NCBI GenBank assembly: GCA_027886865.1 | Contig: JAPCJR010000010.1 | Location: 4,873 to 63,313 of the forward strand | Source of the DNA: Nitrososphaerota archaeon | GTDB taxonomy: Archaea; Thermoproteota; Nitrososphaeria; Nitrososphaerales; UBA183 | DNA length: 58,441 nucleotides | Direction: 5' to 3' | In this document: piece by piece, positions 43,147-52,251 of the stretch | Layout: the number at the start of each line of letters is the position of its first letter | Position numbering within the stretch: position 1 is the first letter of the stretch | Program-made: the position numbers and the translations under genes | Notes under the pieces: model-generated | The model's input: the letters and a program-made list of their open reading frames with translations, nothing else | Told to the model about the DNA's origin: nothing | Databases searched by the model: none

Positions 43147-45192
43147 TTGACCTTCAGGATAGGCTTCGACGTAGGCGGGACGTTCACCGACGTGGCCGTC
43201 CTCGACGAGTCCTCTGGGGCTCTGACCATCGCCAAGTCTTCGACGACTCCCCAGGACCACGTGCAGGGCATCCTGAACACCCTGAACAAGATTCCGATAA
43301 ACAAGGGAGAGGTCTCCTACCTGGTCCACGGGACGACGATAGTCACGAACGCGATAGTGCAGAGGAAGCTCCCCAGGGTCGCGCTCATCACGACCAAGGG
43401 GTTCCGCGACGTCCTCGAGATAATGCGGGAGAACCGTCCGATATGGGGGCTCTACGACATCAAGTGGGACAAACCAAAGCCCCTCATCCCAAGACACCTG
43501 AGGTTCGAGGTAGACGAGCGCGTGGACTACAAGGGGAACGTCCTGGAGGCGCTGGATGTCGAAGGGGCGAGACAGCTCGTGAGGAAGCTGAAGACCTCCG
43601 GGGTCGTCTCCGTCGCCGTATGCCTCATGTCCTCGTACATGAACGGCGAGCACGAGAAGCAGCTCGAGAAGATAATCCATAAGGAAGCACCCGGCGTGCT
43701 GGTCTCACTCTCCTCTGAAGTCAACCCTCAGATCAGAGAGTACGAAAGGACCAGCACGACCGCTATCGATGCGTCGGTGAAGCCTCTGGCGGCGCAGTAC
43801 TTCAACCGGCTCGAGAAGGTCCTCACCGAGGCCGGGTTCAAGGCGACTCTGCTGATCATGAAGTCAAGCGGCGGCCTCACGAGCGCCAAGTCCGCGGCGA
43901 ACTACCCCGTGCAGACCATCGAGTCGGGGCCTGCGGGAGGGACCATGGGGAGCGTGTACGTCGGACACCTCGCGAACTACAAGAATCTCGTCGCGATCGA
44001 CATGGGAGGCACCACGTTCAAGGTCAGCATCATCCACGAGGGAGTCCCGCGGACCAGGTCGGAGGGCGAGATCGAGTGGGGCGTTCCATACAGGCTGCCC
44101 ATGATCGACATCAGCGAGATCGGCGCGGGAGGAGGGAGCATCGCCCACCTGGACAGGGAGGGAGGCCTACGCGTCGGTCCGATCAGCGCCGGCGCAGAAC
44201 CGGGGCCGGTCTGCTATCAGGCGGGGGGTAAGGAGCCGACGTTCACGGACGCATGCGTCGCTCTCGGGTACACCAACCCGGAGTACCTCCTGGGGGGAGA
44301 GATGAAGATAGACAAGAAGGCGGCAGAGAAGGCAATCCAAGCCAAGATCGCAAAGCCGCTCGGGCTCGACACGATCGAGGCGGCTCAGGGAATCGTCGAG
44401 ATATCCAACCAGGCGATGCTGGGTTCGATGCGCGTCGCCTCGGTGGAGAGGGGGTTCGACCCACGAGACTTCGCCACGATAGCTTACGGGGGAGCTGGGC
44501 CTATGGTGGCCGGGTTCCTCTCGCAGGAGCTCGGCAGCCCGCTGCTGATCGTCCCGCCGCATCCGGGGATATTCTCCGCTATCGGGATGCTCCTCTCCGA
44601 CGTCAGGCTCGACTTCATGAGACCCTTCAGGCACCACCTGGGGGCGGTAGACCTCCAGAAGATGTCCTCGATATACGACGCTCTCGAGAAGGAGGCCGTC
44701 GCGAGGCTCAGGGGAGACTTCAGGGACCTGGAGTACCGGATAATCCGGTCCGCAGACATGCGCTACGTGGGTCAGAACTATGAGGTGAGCTCGGTGGTGC
44801 CTGGCGGCCCGATAGTGCCAAAGTCGCTGCAGGTCAGCAAGAGTAATTTCGCCCACGAGCACGAGAAGATGTACGGTCACGCCAAGGGCGGCGAGACGGA
44901 GTTCGTGAACCTCCGCGTTACGATCATCGGGACGATACACAAGCCCAGGATAGTCGCCTATCAGGAGAAGCCGCGCTCGAAGAACCCGGTCTCCAAGGAG
45001 ACGAGGAGCGTGTTCTTCCCCGGGAGGCACGGCTCGCTCAAGACTGAGGTCTACGACAGGGCGCTGATGGCCCCCGGAGTGAAGATACGGGGCCCGGCTA
45101 TAATTGAGGAGATTAGCTCGACGACCGTGGTCTACCCGAAGCAGAGTCTCGTCGTGGACAGGTACGGAAACCTGCTCATAGAAACAAGATGA
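43147..45192 (+). CDS. hyuA: Hydantoinase/oxoprolinase subunit A
   Basis: ATP-dependent subunit of a hydantoinase/5-oxoprolinase-type ring-opening enzyme, about 681 residues. Motifs are the phosphate loop GFDVGGTFTDVAV, then HGTTIVTNAI, ESGPAGGTMGS and AIDMGGTTFKVSI. It works with HyuB. The frame is open from ATG43105, but a TATA-like GCATAAAATC lies around 43088-43097, so TTG43147 (start LTFRIGFDVGG) is preferred. It is followed 4 bases later by hyuB. The substrate is not determined. Confidence 0.92.
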   Translation: MTFRIGFDVGGTFTDVAVLDESSGALTIAKSSTTPQDHVQGILNTLNKIPINKGEVSYLVHGTTIVTNAIVQRKLPRVALITTKGFRDVLEIMRENRPIWGLYDIKWDKPKPLIPRHLRFEVDERVDYKGNVLEALDVEGARQLVRKLKTSGVVSVAVCLMSSYMNGEHEKQLEKIIHKEAPGVLVSLSSEVNPQIREYERTSTTAIDASVKPLAAQYFNRLEKVLTEAGFKATLLIMKSSGGLTSAKSAANYPVQTIESGPAGGTMGSVYVGHLANYKNLVAIDMGGTTFKVSIIHEGVPRTRSEGEIEWGVPYRLPMIDISEIGAGGGSIAHLDREGGLRVGPISAGAEPGPVCYQAGGKEPTFTDACVALGYTNPEYLLGGEMKIDKKAAEKAIQAKIAKPLGLDTIEAAQGIVEISNQAMLGSMRVASVERGFDPRDFATIAYGGAGPMVAGFLSQELGSPLLIVPPHPGIFSAIGMLLSDVRLDFMRPFRHHLGAVDLQKMSSIYDALEKEAVARLRGDFRDLEYRIIRSADMRYVGQNYEVSSVVPGGPIVPKSLQVSKSNFAHEHEKMYGHAKGGETEFVNLRVTIIGTIHKPRIVAYQEKPRSKNPVSKETRSVFFPGRHGSLKTEVYDRALMAPGVKIRGPAIIEEISSTTVVYPKQSLVVDRYGNLLIETR

Positions 45193-45196
45193 TCTG

Positions 45197-47026
45197 ATGC
45201 CACAGAGACGCTCGGGCAGACCTTCGAAGAGGCGGGTCGACCCGATAACCCTCTCCGTGATCCGCGGGGGCATATCCTCGCTCTGTTATGAGATGGGAGA
45301 GGCGATGGAACGCACCTCCTACTCTCCGATATTCACCGAGGGCCTCGACTATTCGTGCGCGCTCTTCGACGCCAGGGGGGAAGAGGCCGCGCAGCACGCG
45401 TTCGACCCCAACCACCTGGCGTGCATGCCGTTCGCCGTCGAGTGGTCGTTGAGCGAGATCGGCATCAGGAACCTTCGCCCGGGAGACATCCTCTTCCACA
45501 ACGACCCATACCGGGGAGGGAACCACATCAACGACTGCACCGTAATAATGCCCGTCTTCTTCAGGAAGAAGATCGTGGCATTCCCGGCGGTCCGGGCGCA
45601 CATGATAGACCTGGGTGGGAGCGTGCCCGGCAACTTTGTGGGAGACGCGACGGAGATCTTCCAGGAGGGGCTGAGGATCCCTCCCGTCAAGATATGCTCT
45701 GAGGGGCGCGAGAACGAGGATATCTGGAAGCTCCTGCTGGCTAACGTAAGAGACCCGAAGAGCATCCGCGGCGACATCGAGGCGATCTTCGGGAGCCTGA
45801 AGGTGGCGGAGAGGCGCGTGCTGCAGTACGTCCAAAGGTACGGCGCCGAGACGTGGTTCAGCACCCTCGAAGAGATCAAGGACGCGTCCGAACGCTTCAT
45901 GCGCGAAGCGATCAGAAAGATACCGCCCGGAAGGTACGAGGCCGAGGACACCATCGACGACGACGGGATCACGAGCACCCCGCTGAAGATCAAGGTCGCG
46001 CTGAACGTCATCGGCGACCGGATAATCGCAGACTATGAGGGGTCGAGCAGACAGGCGGCGGGCCCGATGAACGCCACCTACGCGGTCGCCGCCGGCCACA
46101 CAATCGTCGGGATAATGCAGTGCCTCGGGCTCAAGGGGGAGTTCAGGATCAACCACGGATGCTTCAGGCCGATCAAGGCCATCGTCCCGCCCGGTACGGT
46201 CGCGAACGTCGACTATCCCGGACCGTGCATGGGCGGGAACACGGAGCTCTCCTGCAGGTTCGTCGACGTGGTAAACCAGGCGCTCAGCAAGGTGCTCCCT
46301 CCCACCCAGGTCAAGTCGGGCTGCGCCGGGACGACGTATTGCCAGACTTCGGGAGGGACACACCCAGACTCAGGAGCACCCTGGATATACCTCCAGTACT
46401 GGGGTGGGGGCATGGGCGGGAGGGATACCCTCGACGGGGCCTGCGCCCAGCTCTACTTCGCCACGAACAACAAGGCTCAGAGCGTCGAGATATTGGAGGC
46501 CACCTATCCAATCGTCTTCGAGGACTTCTCGCTGGTCCAGGACTCCCCGGGCGCGGGGAAGTTCAGAGGTGGAGTGGGCTGCCGGTACGTGTGGAGGCTG
46601 ACCGCACCGGCGGCGACCCTCTCCAGCATGGGAGACAAGACAACGATTCCTCCATACGCGCTCTTCGGGGGCAGGTCGCCGCGAGCGAGGGCGTGCGGCC
46701 ACTACTCAGACACCAGGATAAGGTTGAGGGACAGCGTCGAGTTCAAGCACGCGACCGAGCTCTACGGCAAGGTCTCGCCGTCCAAGTGGGCCGGCGTGAA
46801 ACTCCACGAGGGAGACCGCCTGGAGACGTTCTACACCGGAGGGTCGGGCTACGGCGACCCGCTCGAACGCGACCCGGAGCGGGTACTGCAGGACATCGCA
46901 GAGGGCTACGTCTCAGTCAGGGGCGCGCGAGAGGATTACGGGGTCGTCATCAGCGACAAGGATATGAAGGTCGACCGGATCGCTACCGTGACGTTGAGGG
47001 AAAATATGAAAGGAGGCAAGGCTTGA
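45197..47026 (+). CDS. hyuB: Hydantoinase/oxoprolinase subunit B, copy 1
   Basis: Partner of HyuA, 609 residues. Family hallmarks are MERTSYSPIFTEGLDYSC, the HAFDPNHLACMPFA region, GDILFHNDPYRGGNHINDC and AGPMNATYAVAAG. It starts 4 bases after hyuA, and its stop overlaps the start of a small zinc-protein gene. A close paralogue lies 2 kb downstream; long DNA stretches are nearly identical between the two. Confidence 0.93.
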   Translation: MPQRRSGRPSKRRVDPITLSVIRGGISSLCYEMGEAMERTSYSPIFTEGLDYSCALFDARGEEAAQHAFDPNHLACMPFAVEWSLSEIGIRNLRPGDILFHNDPYRGGNHINDCTVIMPVFFRKKIVAFPAVRAHMIDLGGSVPGNFVGDATEIFQEGLRIPPVKICSEGRENEDIWKLLLANVRDPKSIRGDIEAIFGSLKVAERRVLQYVQRYGAETWFSTLEEIKDASERFMREAIRKIPPGRYEAEDTIDDDGITSTPLKIKVALNVIGDRIIADYEGSSRQAAGPMNATYAVAAGHTIVGIMQCLGLKGEFRINHGCFRPIKAIVPPGTVANVDYPGPCMGGNTELSCRFVDVVNQALSKVLPPTQVKSGCAGTTYCQTSGGTHPDSGAPWIYLQYWGGGMGGRDTLDGACAQLYFATNNKAQSVEILEATYPIVFEDFSLVQDSPGAGKFRGGVGCRYVWRLTAPAATLSSMGDKTTIPPYALFGGRSPRARACGHYSDTRIRLRDSVEFKHATELYGKVSPSKWAGVKLHEGDRLETFYTGGSGYGDPLERDPERVLQDIAEGYVSVRGAREDYGVVISDKDMKVDRIATVTLRENMKGGKA

Positions 47027-47220
47027 TGTCAGAGCAGGCCACGGGCGCGGCCGACATTGTCAACATAAAGTGCAACTGCTGCGGGAGGATGATCCCATCC
47101 AAGCCCTATGTCAAGGATGTCAGGGGCAGGGCAATGCGGTTCTGCGGAAGAGAATGCTACAAATTATATCTGAGCTACAAGCTCCCGCGCATCATGCAGG
47201 GACTGTCAAAAGCGAGCTAG
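47026..47220 (+). CDS. Small zinc-binding protein, TRASH-like
   Basis: 64-residue protein with a cysteine pattern KCNCCGRMIPSKPYV...RFCGRECYKLYL, like TRASH or MYM-type metal-binding domains of metal-sensing proteins. ATG47026 overlaps the hyuB stop (TGATG) and is preceded by AGGAGG at 47011-47016, so it is a translated member of the operon. It may deliver or sense a metal for the hydantoinase, or regulate the cluster. Confidence 0.8.
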   Translation: MSEQATGAADIVNIKCNCCGRMIPSKPYVKDVRGRAMRFCGRECYKLYLSYKLPRIMQGLSKAS

Positions 47221-47325
47221 CCAGCCACCGGATCAGGAGGGCTCGGTTGGGCTCATTGCTCGTTTTTGACTAAAGAACGGCCTTTTCGATAATATTTAAT
47301 AGACCGGGGCCGATTAGTTTCGCCG

Positions 47326-48918
47326 TTGTCGCAAGGAGGCAATTTCCTCCGATCCGCCACGGGCCTTGTCCGTGAATTCACCGCTGCAGACGCAGCGCTT
47401 CTGGCAGTAGGTTCAATCGCACCAGGATTCGCCTGGATTTTTGTATTCACATCGGAGTGGTTCGTCTTCCCTGGAGTCAACCTCCCCGTCTCAGCGGCCC
47501 TGATCGGAATTCTGGCTCTCTTGCAGGGCGTATTCTACGTATTGATGACGTCTGCGATGCCCAGAAGCGGAGGCACAACCTACGTCGCCCTGAGCCGCCT
47601 GGTCAATCCGGCGCTGGGCCTCGCCATGCCATTCATCTTCTTCGCGTACATGGTCTTCACTACCGCTCTGACCGCAACCGCTGTCATAGGTGTCGGTCTC
47701 AACTCGCAGTTGGCGACATTCGCCGCGGTCACCAACAACTCGGGCCTGGCCAGCATAGCGAGCTCCCTGAGCTCGACCAGCGTCGAATTCGTTACGGCGG
47801 GCCTTCTAGTAATCATCACGGGCTTGATAGTCATCTCCGGAAGCAGATGGATCAAGATTGTCAACTGGATTTCATTCATAGCGATCCTCACTGTCCTCTT
47901 CGCGATGCTGTACATCATGGGTACCACGAGCCAGGCGCAGTTCACGGCCGATGTGAACAAGTTCGCCGGGTCCGGTGCATATCAAGCTGTCATCAGCAAG
48001 GCGCACAGCTCTGGATGGAGCGTCCCTTCCGACTGGCTCGTCCCGACCCTTCTCTCCCTGCCTCTCTCTTGGTTCAACCTGAACGGTTACCAGTGGAACA
48101 CGTACTACAGCGGAGAGATACGCAGGATCACCAGGAGCATGAGCTTCGCAGTCCTCTTCTCGATCACGTTCGCGACCGCCTACTACGTCATCATGTCGCT
48201 CTTCATGCAGACTTCCTTCGGGATTGATTTTATCAACAGCGCCGGCTACCTGTACAATACAGGAACCGCGTCGGCGCTCAGCATAGCCCCATACCCGAAC
48301 GATCTCGTCCTGATAATCAACAGCAATCCGATCCTGAACTACCTCATGATCGCGAGCTTCATACTAGCCGGGTACTCTTTCATCGCGAACACCTACCTCA
48401 TCGCCTCGCGTAGCCTGCTCGCCTGGTCCTTCGACAGGGTCATCCCCTCGGCCTTCGGGGCGGTCAACGAAAAGCTCCACGGGCCCGTCCGGGCGATGCT
48501 CGTCGTCATGCTGTTCTTCCTGCTTTCGACCAGCGTCTACGTCTTCTTCCCCACATATCAAGCAGACGTTGGGGCCGCCTTCCTCGCCATCACAGCGATA
48601 CTGCTGGACGGGTTGACCGGCATCTTCCTGCCCATCCGCAAGGCGATATTCGACAAGGCTCCTGAGATAGTGAGGAAGAAGGTAGCCGGGATACCCGTAG
48701 TGAGCATCCTCGGTGCGTACAGCCTGGTCTTCACGGCATACCTGTTCTACGCACTCGTGACGACCCCCGCCATCGGCGGCCCGTTGGGCAACGACACGGA
48801 ACTGACGATAGTGGTGGCCTTTGTACTCGGCCTCCTCACCTACTTCACCATGAAGGCGTACCACAAGCGCCATGGTCTGGACATAACGCTGGCCTTCAAG
48901 GAACTCCCGCCGGAATAG
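47326..48918 (+). CDS. APC-superfamily amino acid permease
   Basis: 530-residue permease with about 12-14 membrane spans (LLAVGSIAPGFAWIFVFT, LGLAMPFIFFAYMVFTTALT and more). APC features such as MPRSGGTTYVALSRLVNP are seen near residue 80. It probably imports the substrate of the neighbouring hydantoinase enzymes. TTG47326 follows a TATA-like ATATTTAATAG by about 27 bases, so it is a leaderless unit. Confidence 0.9.
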   Translation: MSQGGNFLRSATGLVREFTAADAALLAVGSIAPGFAWIFVFTSEWFVFPGVNLPVSAALIGILALLQGVFYVLMTSAMPRSGGTTYVALSRLVNPALGLAMPFIFFAYMVFTTALTATAVIGVGLNSQLATFAAVTNNSGLASIASSLSSTSVEFVTAGLLVIITGLIVISGSRWIKIVNWISFIAILTVLFAMLYIMGTTSQAQFTADVNKFAGSGAYQAVISKAHSSGWSVPSDWLVPTLLSLPLSWFNLNGYQWNTYYSGEIRRITRSMSFAVLFSITFATAYYVIMSLFMQTSFGIDFINSAGYLYNTGTASALSIAPYPNDLVLIINSNPILNYLMIASFILAGYSFIANTYLIASRSLLAWSFDRVIPSAFGAVNEKLHGPVRAMLVVMLFFLLSTSVYVFFPTYQADVGAAFLAITAILLDGLTGIFLPIRKAIFDKAPEIVRKKVAGIPVVSILGAYSLVFTAYLFYALVTTPAIGGPLGNDTELTIVVAFVLGLLTYFTMKAYHKRHGLDITLAFKELPPE

Positions 48919-48971
48919 GGACGAGCCCGCCAGAAAGCAATTTAACGCATCGACGAATCCGGAGCCTACCG

Positions 48972-50780
48972 ATGACCGTCAAGATCGACCCGATAACCCT
49001 CGCAGTGGTCAGGGGAGCCATCACTTCGCTGTGCGCGGAGATGGGAGAGGCGCTGGAGCGTACCTCTTATTCGCCGATCTTCACAGAGGGGCTGGACTAC
49101 TCGTGTGCCATGTTCGACGGCGGCGGCGAGATGGTGGCGCAGCACGCGTTCGACCCCAACCACCTGGCGTGCATGCCGTTCGCCGTCGAGTGGTCGATCG
49201 AGGAGATCGGTTCCAAGAACCTCGAGCCTGGAGACATCCTCTTCCACAACGACCCGTACCGGGGAGGGAACCACATCAACGACTGCACGATCATCCACCC
49301 GGTCTTCTACAAGGGCCAGATCGTCGCATACCCAGCTGTCCGCGCTCACATGATCGACCTCGGCGGCTCGGCTCCAGGGAACGTCGTGGGGGACGCAACC
49401 GAGATATTCCAGGAGGGTCTCAGGATCCCTCCAGTCAAGATTTATCGCGCGGGCAAGGAGAACGAGGAGGTCTGGAAGCTATTACTCGCCAACGTCCGCG
49501 ACCCCAAGAGCATCCGCGGCGACATCGAGGCGATCTTCGGGTCGCTCAGGGTGGCTGAGCGGCGCGTTAACCAGTACGTCAAGAAGTACGGCGTGAAGAC
49601 GTGGACCGACTGCCTCAACGAGATCAAGGCGGCCTCGGAGAGGTACATGCGGAAGGCGATCAGGGGGATCCCGGCCGGCACCTACGAGGCCTCCGACCAG
49701 GTCGACGACTCGGGCCCGGCTAGCGACCCTCTCAGGATCAAGGTGGCGCTCACCGTGAAGGGGGACAGCCTCATCGCCGACTTCGAGGGCTCGGACCCGC
49801 AGGCCCCCAGCCCGATGAACGCGACCTACTCCGTGTCCGCTGGGCACACGATGGTCGCGATACTCCAGGGCACCGGAACGACCGGGGCTATCGAGGTGAA
49901 CCAGGGTTGCCTCAGGCCCATCAAGGTGCTCGTTCCTCCGGGTTCGGTCGTGAACGTGGACTATCCGGGCGCATGCGTGGGGGGAAACACGGAGACCAGC
50001 ATCCGGGTCGTAGACGCGATCACGCAAGCTTTGAGCAAGGCGGTACCTAACGAGTGGGTGAAGGCGGGATGCGCGGGGACCGGGTACACGCAGACGGGCG
50101 GCGGCGTCCATCCAGACACCGGCCAGCCTTGGGTCTTCTACCTCTACTGGGGAGGGGGCAACGGCGCGCGAGCCACGGGAGACGGCAACAATGCGCAGCT
50201 CTACTTCGCGCAGAACAACAAGTCGCAGAGCGTGGAGGTCCTGGAGGCCACATACCCGATAATATTCGACGAGTTCGGCCTGGCCCGAGACTCCCCCGGA
50301 CCCGGGAGGCTCCGCGGCGGGGTCGGCTGCAGATATGTTTGGCATCTCTCGGCGCCTGAGGCGACTCTCTCGAGCATAGGCGACCGCACCGTGTATCCGC
50401 CGTACGGGTTGTTCGGCGGCCTTCCTCCGCGCGCACGCGCGTGCGGGCACTATTCCGACACGAGGATCAAGCTGAAGGGGAGCGACGCGTACAAGCACAC
50501 GACCGAGCTCTACGGCTCGGCATCGCCCTCAAAGTGGTCGAAGGTGAAGATGCGCGACGGAGATTCGCTGGAGACGTATTACGCCGGAGGAGCAGGATAC
50601 GGCGAACCGCTCGAACGGGACCCGCAGGCTGTCGCCAGAGACATAGTCGAGGAGTACGTCTCGGTCGAGGGAGCTGCCAGGGACTATGGCGTGGTGATAA
50701 TTGGCGAGGGCGAGGCAGCCAGGGTCGACATGAAGGCTACCAACGCTCTTCGTAAGAGCCTTAGGTCGAAGAAGGACTAA
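48972..50780 (+). CDS. Hydantoinase/oxoprolinase subunit B, copy 2
   Basis: 602-residue paralogue of the hyuB gene at 45197, with the same motifs (LERTSYSPIFTEGLDYSC, GDILFHNDPYRGGNHINDC). ATG48972 is about 29 bases after a TATA-like AATTTAACG and is leaderless. There is no second hyuA; the single HyuA may pair with either B subunit. Some DNA blocks (such as the stretch near 49139-49197) are identical to copy 1, showing recent duplication or gene conversion. Confidence 0.93.
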   Translation: MTVKIDPITLAVVRGAITSLCAEMGEALERTSYSPIFTEGLDYSCAMFDGGGEMVAQHAFDPNHLACMPFAVEWSIEEIGSKNLEPGDILFHNDPYRGGNHINDCTIIHPVFYKGQIVAYPAVRAHMIDLGGSAPGNVVGDATEIFQEGLRIPPVKIYRAGKENEEVWKLLLANVRDPKSIRGDIEAIFGSLRVAERRVNQYVKKYGVKTWTDCLNEIKAASERYMRKAIRGIPAGTYEASDQVDDSGPASDPLRIKVALTVKGDSLIADFEGSDPQAPSPMNATYSVSAGHTMVAILQGTGTTGAIEVNQGCLRPIKVLVPPGSVVNVDYPGACVGGNTETSIRVVDAITQALSKAVPNEWVKAGCAGTGYTQTGGGVHPDTGQPWVFYLYWGGGNGARATGDGNNAQLYFAQNNKSQSVEVLEATYPIIFDEFGLARDSPGPGRLRGGVGCRYVWHLSAPEATLSSIGDRTVYPPYGLFGGLPPRARACGHYSDTRIKLKGSDAYKHTTELYGSASPSKWSKVKMRDGDSLETYYAGGAGYGEPLERDPQAVARDIVEEYVSVEGAARDYGVVIIGEGEAARVDMKATNALRKSLRSKKD

Positions 50781-50784
50781 GGTC

Positions 50785-50808
50785 GAGAGCCCTTGACAGG
50801 GAGCTCTC
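50785..50808. terminator. Hairpin between convergent genes
   Basis: GAGAGC and GCTCTC form a 6-bp stem, extended by CCT/AGG across a 2-base bulge, with loop TGAC. It lies between the ends of hyuB copy 2 and the convergent aminotransferase gene and could end transcription from both sides. No long T run follows, so the assignment is tentative. Confidence 0.4.
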
Positions 50809-50817
50809 TAGATACTC

Positions 50818-52116
50818 TTAGATTTCGCCGAGTCTCTTCATGTCAGCGAACGATAGCTCTGCTGCCTTCTCGAACTGGACCATCTCTGCCTTGCCCATCG
50901 GCAGGGACGCGATCGCGGTGTGGAAGGCGGGCATGTTGATGCCGTGGGTCTGCATGAATGCGTCGAACATCCTCCCCTTCTTCTCGTCAGAGGTGTGCGA
51001 CGTCTCATAGTTGTTGATCGGGGTCTTCGAGAAGTGCATGAAGAACAGGGAACCGACCCCCGTCATCACGTGCGGTACGTGGTGCTCCGTCGCGAGCTTG
51101 TCCAATATCCGAGAGGCCTCGCCACCCACCCAGTCTAGGTGTTTGTACGCGTCGGTTGTCATGACGCCGAGCGTCGCGAGACCAGCTGCCATCGTCACAG
51201 CGTGAGCGTTGAAGGTCCCCGCCTGCATCAGGGCGGCCTTTCCGATGAACGGGAATTCGGCCTTGGCGTACTCATATTCGCGCATCAACTTCTCGGTGCC
51301 AAGGAACGCCCCGACTGGGAACCCTCCCCCGATGATCTTCCCCAGCGCGACGCCGTCGGGTTTGATTCCCATCATCTCGCTGATTCCTCCCCTGCCAATC
51401 CTGAATCCCGTGACGACCTCGTCCATGATCATGGGGACTCCGGCCTTCTCCGTCTCCTCCCGGACCGTCTTGATGAACGACTTTGTAGGGGGGACAGAAC
51501 CTGCGTGCCCCAGCACTGCCTCGACCAGCACAGCACCGATCTCAGCTTTGTCCCTCCTGAACGCCGTCCTGAATGACTCCTCGTCGTTGTAAGTGTATCT
51601 TGTGACCAACGATAGGTACGACTTGGGGATACCGGGGCTGGTAGTGACGATATCGTGGCTCCCGTGGTATGCGCCAGTAGACATCATTATCCTGTCCTTG
51701 CCGGTCGCGGCACGAGCCGCGCGGATGAGCTTCATCGTCGCCTCGGACCCCGACGGGGTGAACAGGACGCGGTGTGCTGTCGGGAATGCCTTCTGAATCT
51801 CCTCCGCCAGCTTCACCTCATGCTCCGTAGGGCCGCCACACCAGAATGCGTTGACCTGCTCGTCCACAGCTTTCTGGACGACCGGATGCCTGTGTCCGAG
51901 GACCAGGGGACCCATGTTGTTCGCAAAGTCAAGGTACTTGTTGCCGTCTATGTCCCAGACATGCGCCCCCTCTCCCTTCTTCATGTAGAGCGGATACGGT
52001 GCATAGTAATACGGCGAACGGGTGCTTCCACTAGGAAGTGCGCCCTGGGCGCGGTCAAACATCTTCTTAGAACCTGATGTACGTTCGAGGAATTCCTCCA
52101 TGCTGTCCTTCGTCAT
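50818..52116 (-). CDS. Class III aminotransferase, GSA-aminomutase-like
   Basis: PLP enzyme of about 432 residues related to glutamate-1-semialdehyde aminomutase and other class III aminotransferases. The PLP lysine lies in GVALGKIIGGGFPVGAF, and DEVVTGFRIG precedes it. The gene context is catabolic, so a transaminase role seems as likely as heme synthesis. The frame is open to 52131, but the TATA-like GTTATAATTC is about 23 bases before ATG52116, which is preferred. Confidence 0.9.
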   Translation of the reverse strand: MTKDSMEEFLERTSGSKKMFDRAQGALPSGSTRSPYYYAPYPLYMKKGEGAHVWDIDGNKYLDFANNMGPLVLGHRHPVVQKAVDEQVNAFWCGGPTEHEVKLAEEIQKAFPTAHRVLFTPSGSEATMKLIRAARAATGKDRIMMSTGAYHGSHDIVTTSPGIPKSYLSLVTRYTYNDEESFRTAFRRDKAEIGAVLVEAVLGHAGSVPPTKSFIKTVREETEKAGVPMIMDEVVTGFRIGRGGISEMMGIKPDGVALGKIIGGGFPVGAFLGTEKLMREYEYAKAEFPFIGKAALMQAGTFNAHAVTMAAGLATLGVMTTDAYKHLDWVGGEASRILDKLATEHHVPHVMTGVGSLFFMHFSKTPINNYETSHTSDEKKGRMFDAFMQTHGINMPAFHTAIASLPMGKAEMVQFEKAAELSFADMKRLGEI

Positions 52117-52251
52117 TTGGGTGGAGACCAAGAATTATAACCACGTCATATTCACTCATTTACTATATCTGTCTTACTGCCGTTCGCACGCTCGTAGACC
52201 TCACAGAAAATCTAAAGATTCATAACTCCTGAACTCCTCCGCGTAGTTTCC

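Noticed and set aside
44167..46363. Long minus-strand frames opposite hyuA and hyuB
   Set aside because: Composition is typical of antisense shadows of GC-rich genes, and the sense genes are unmistakable.
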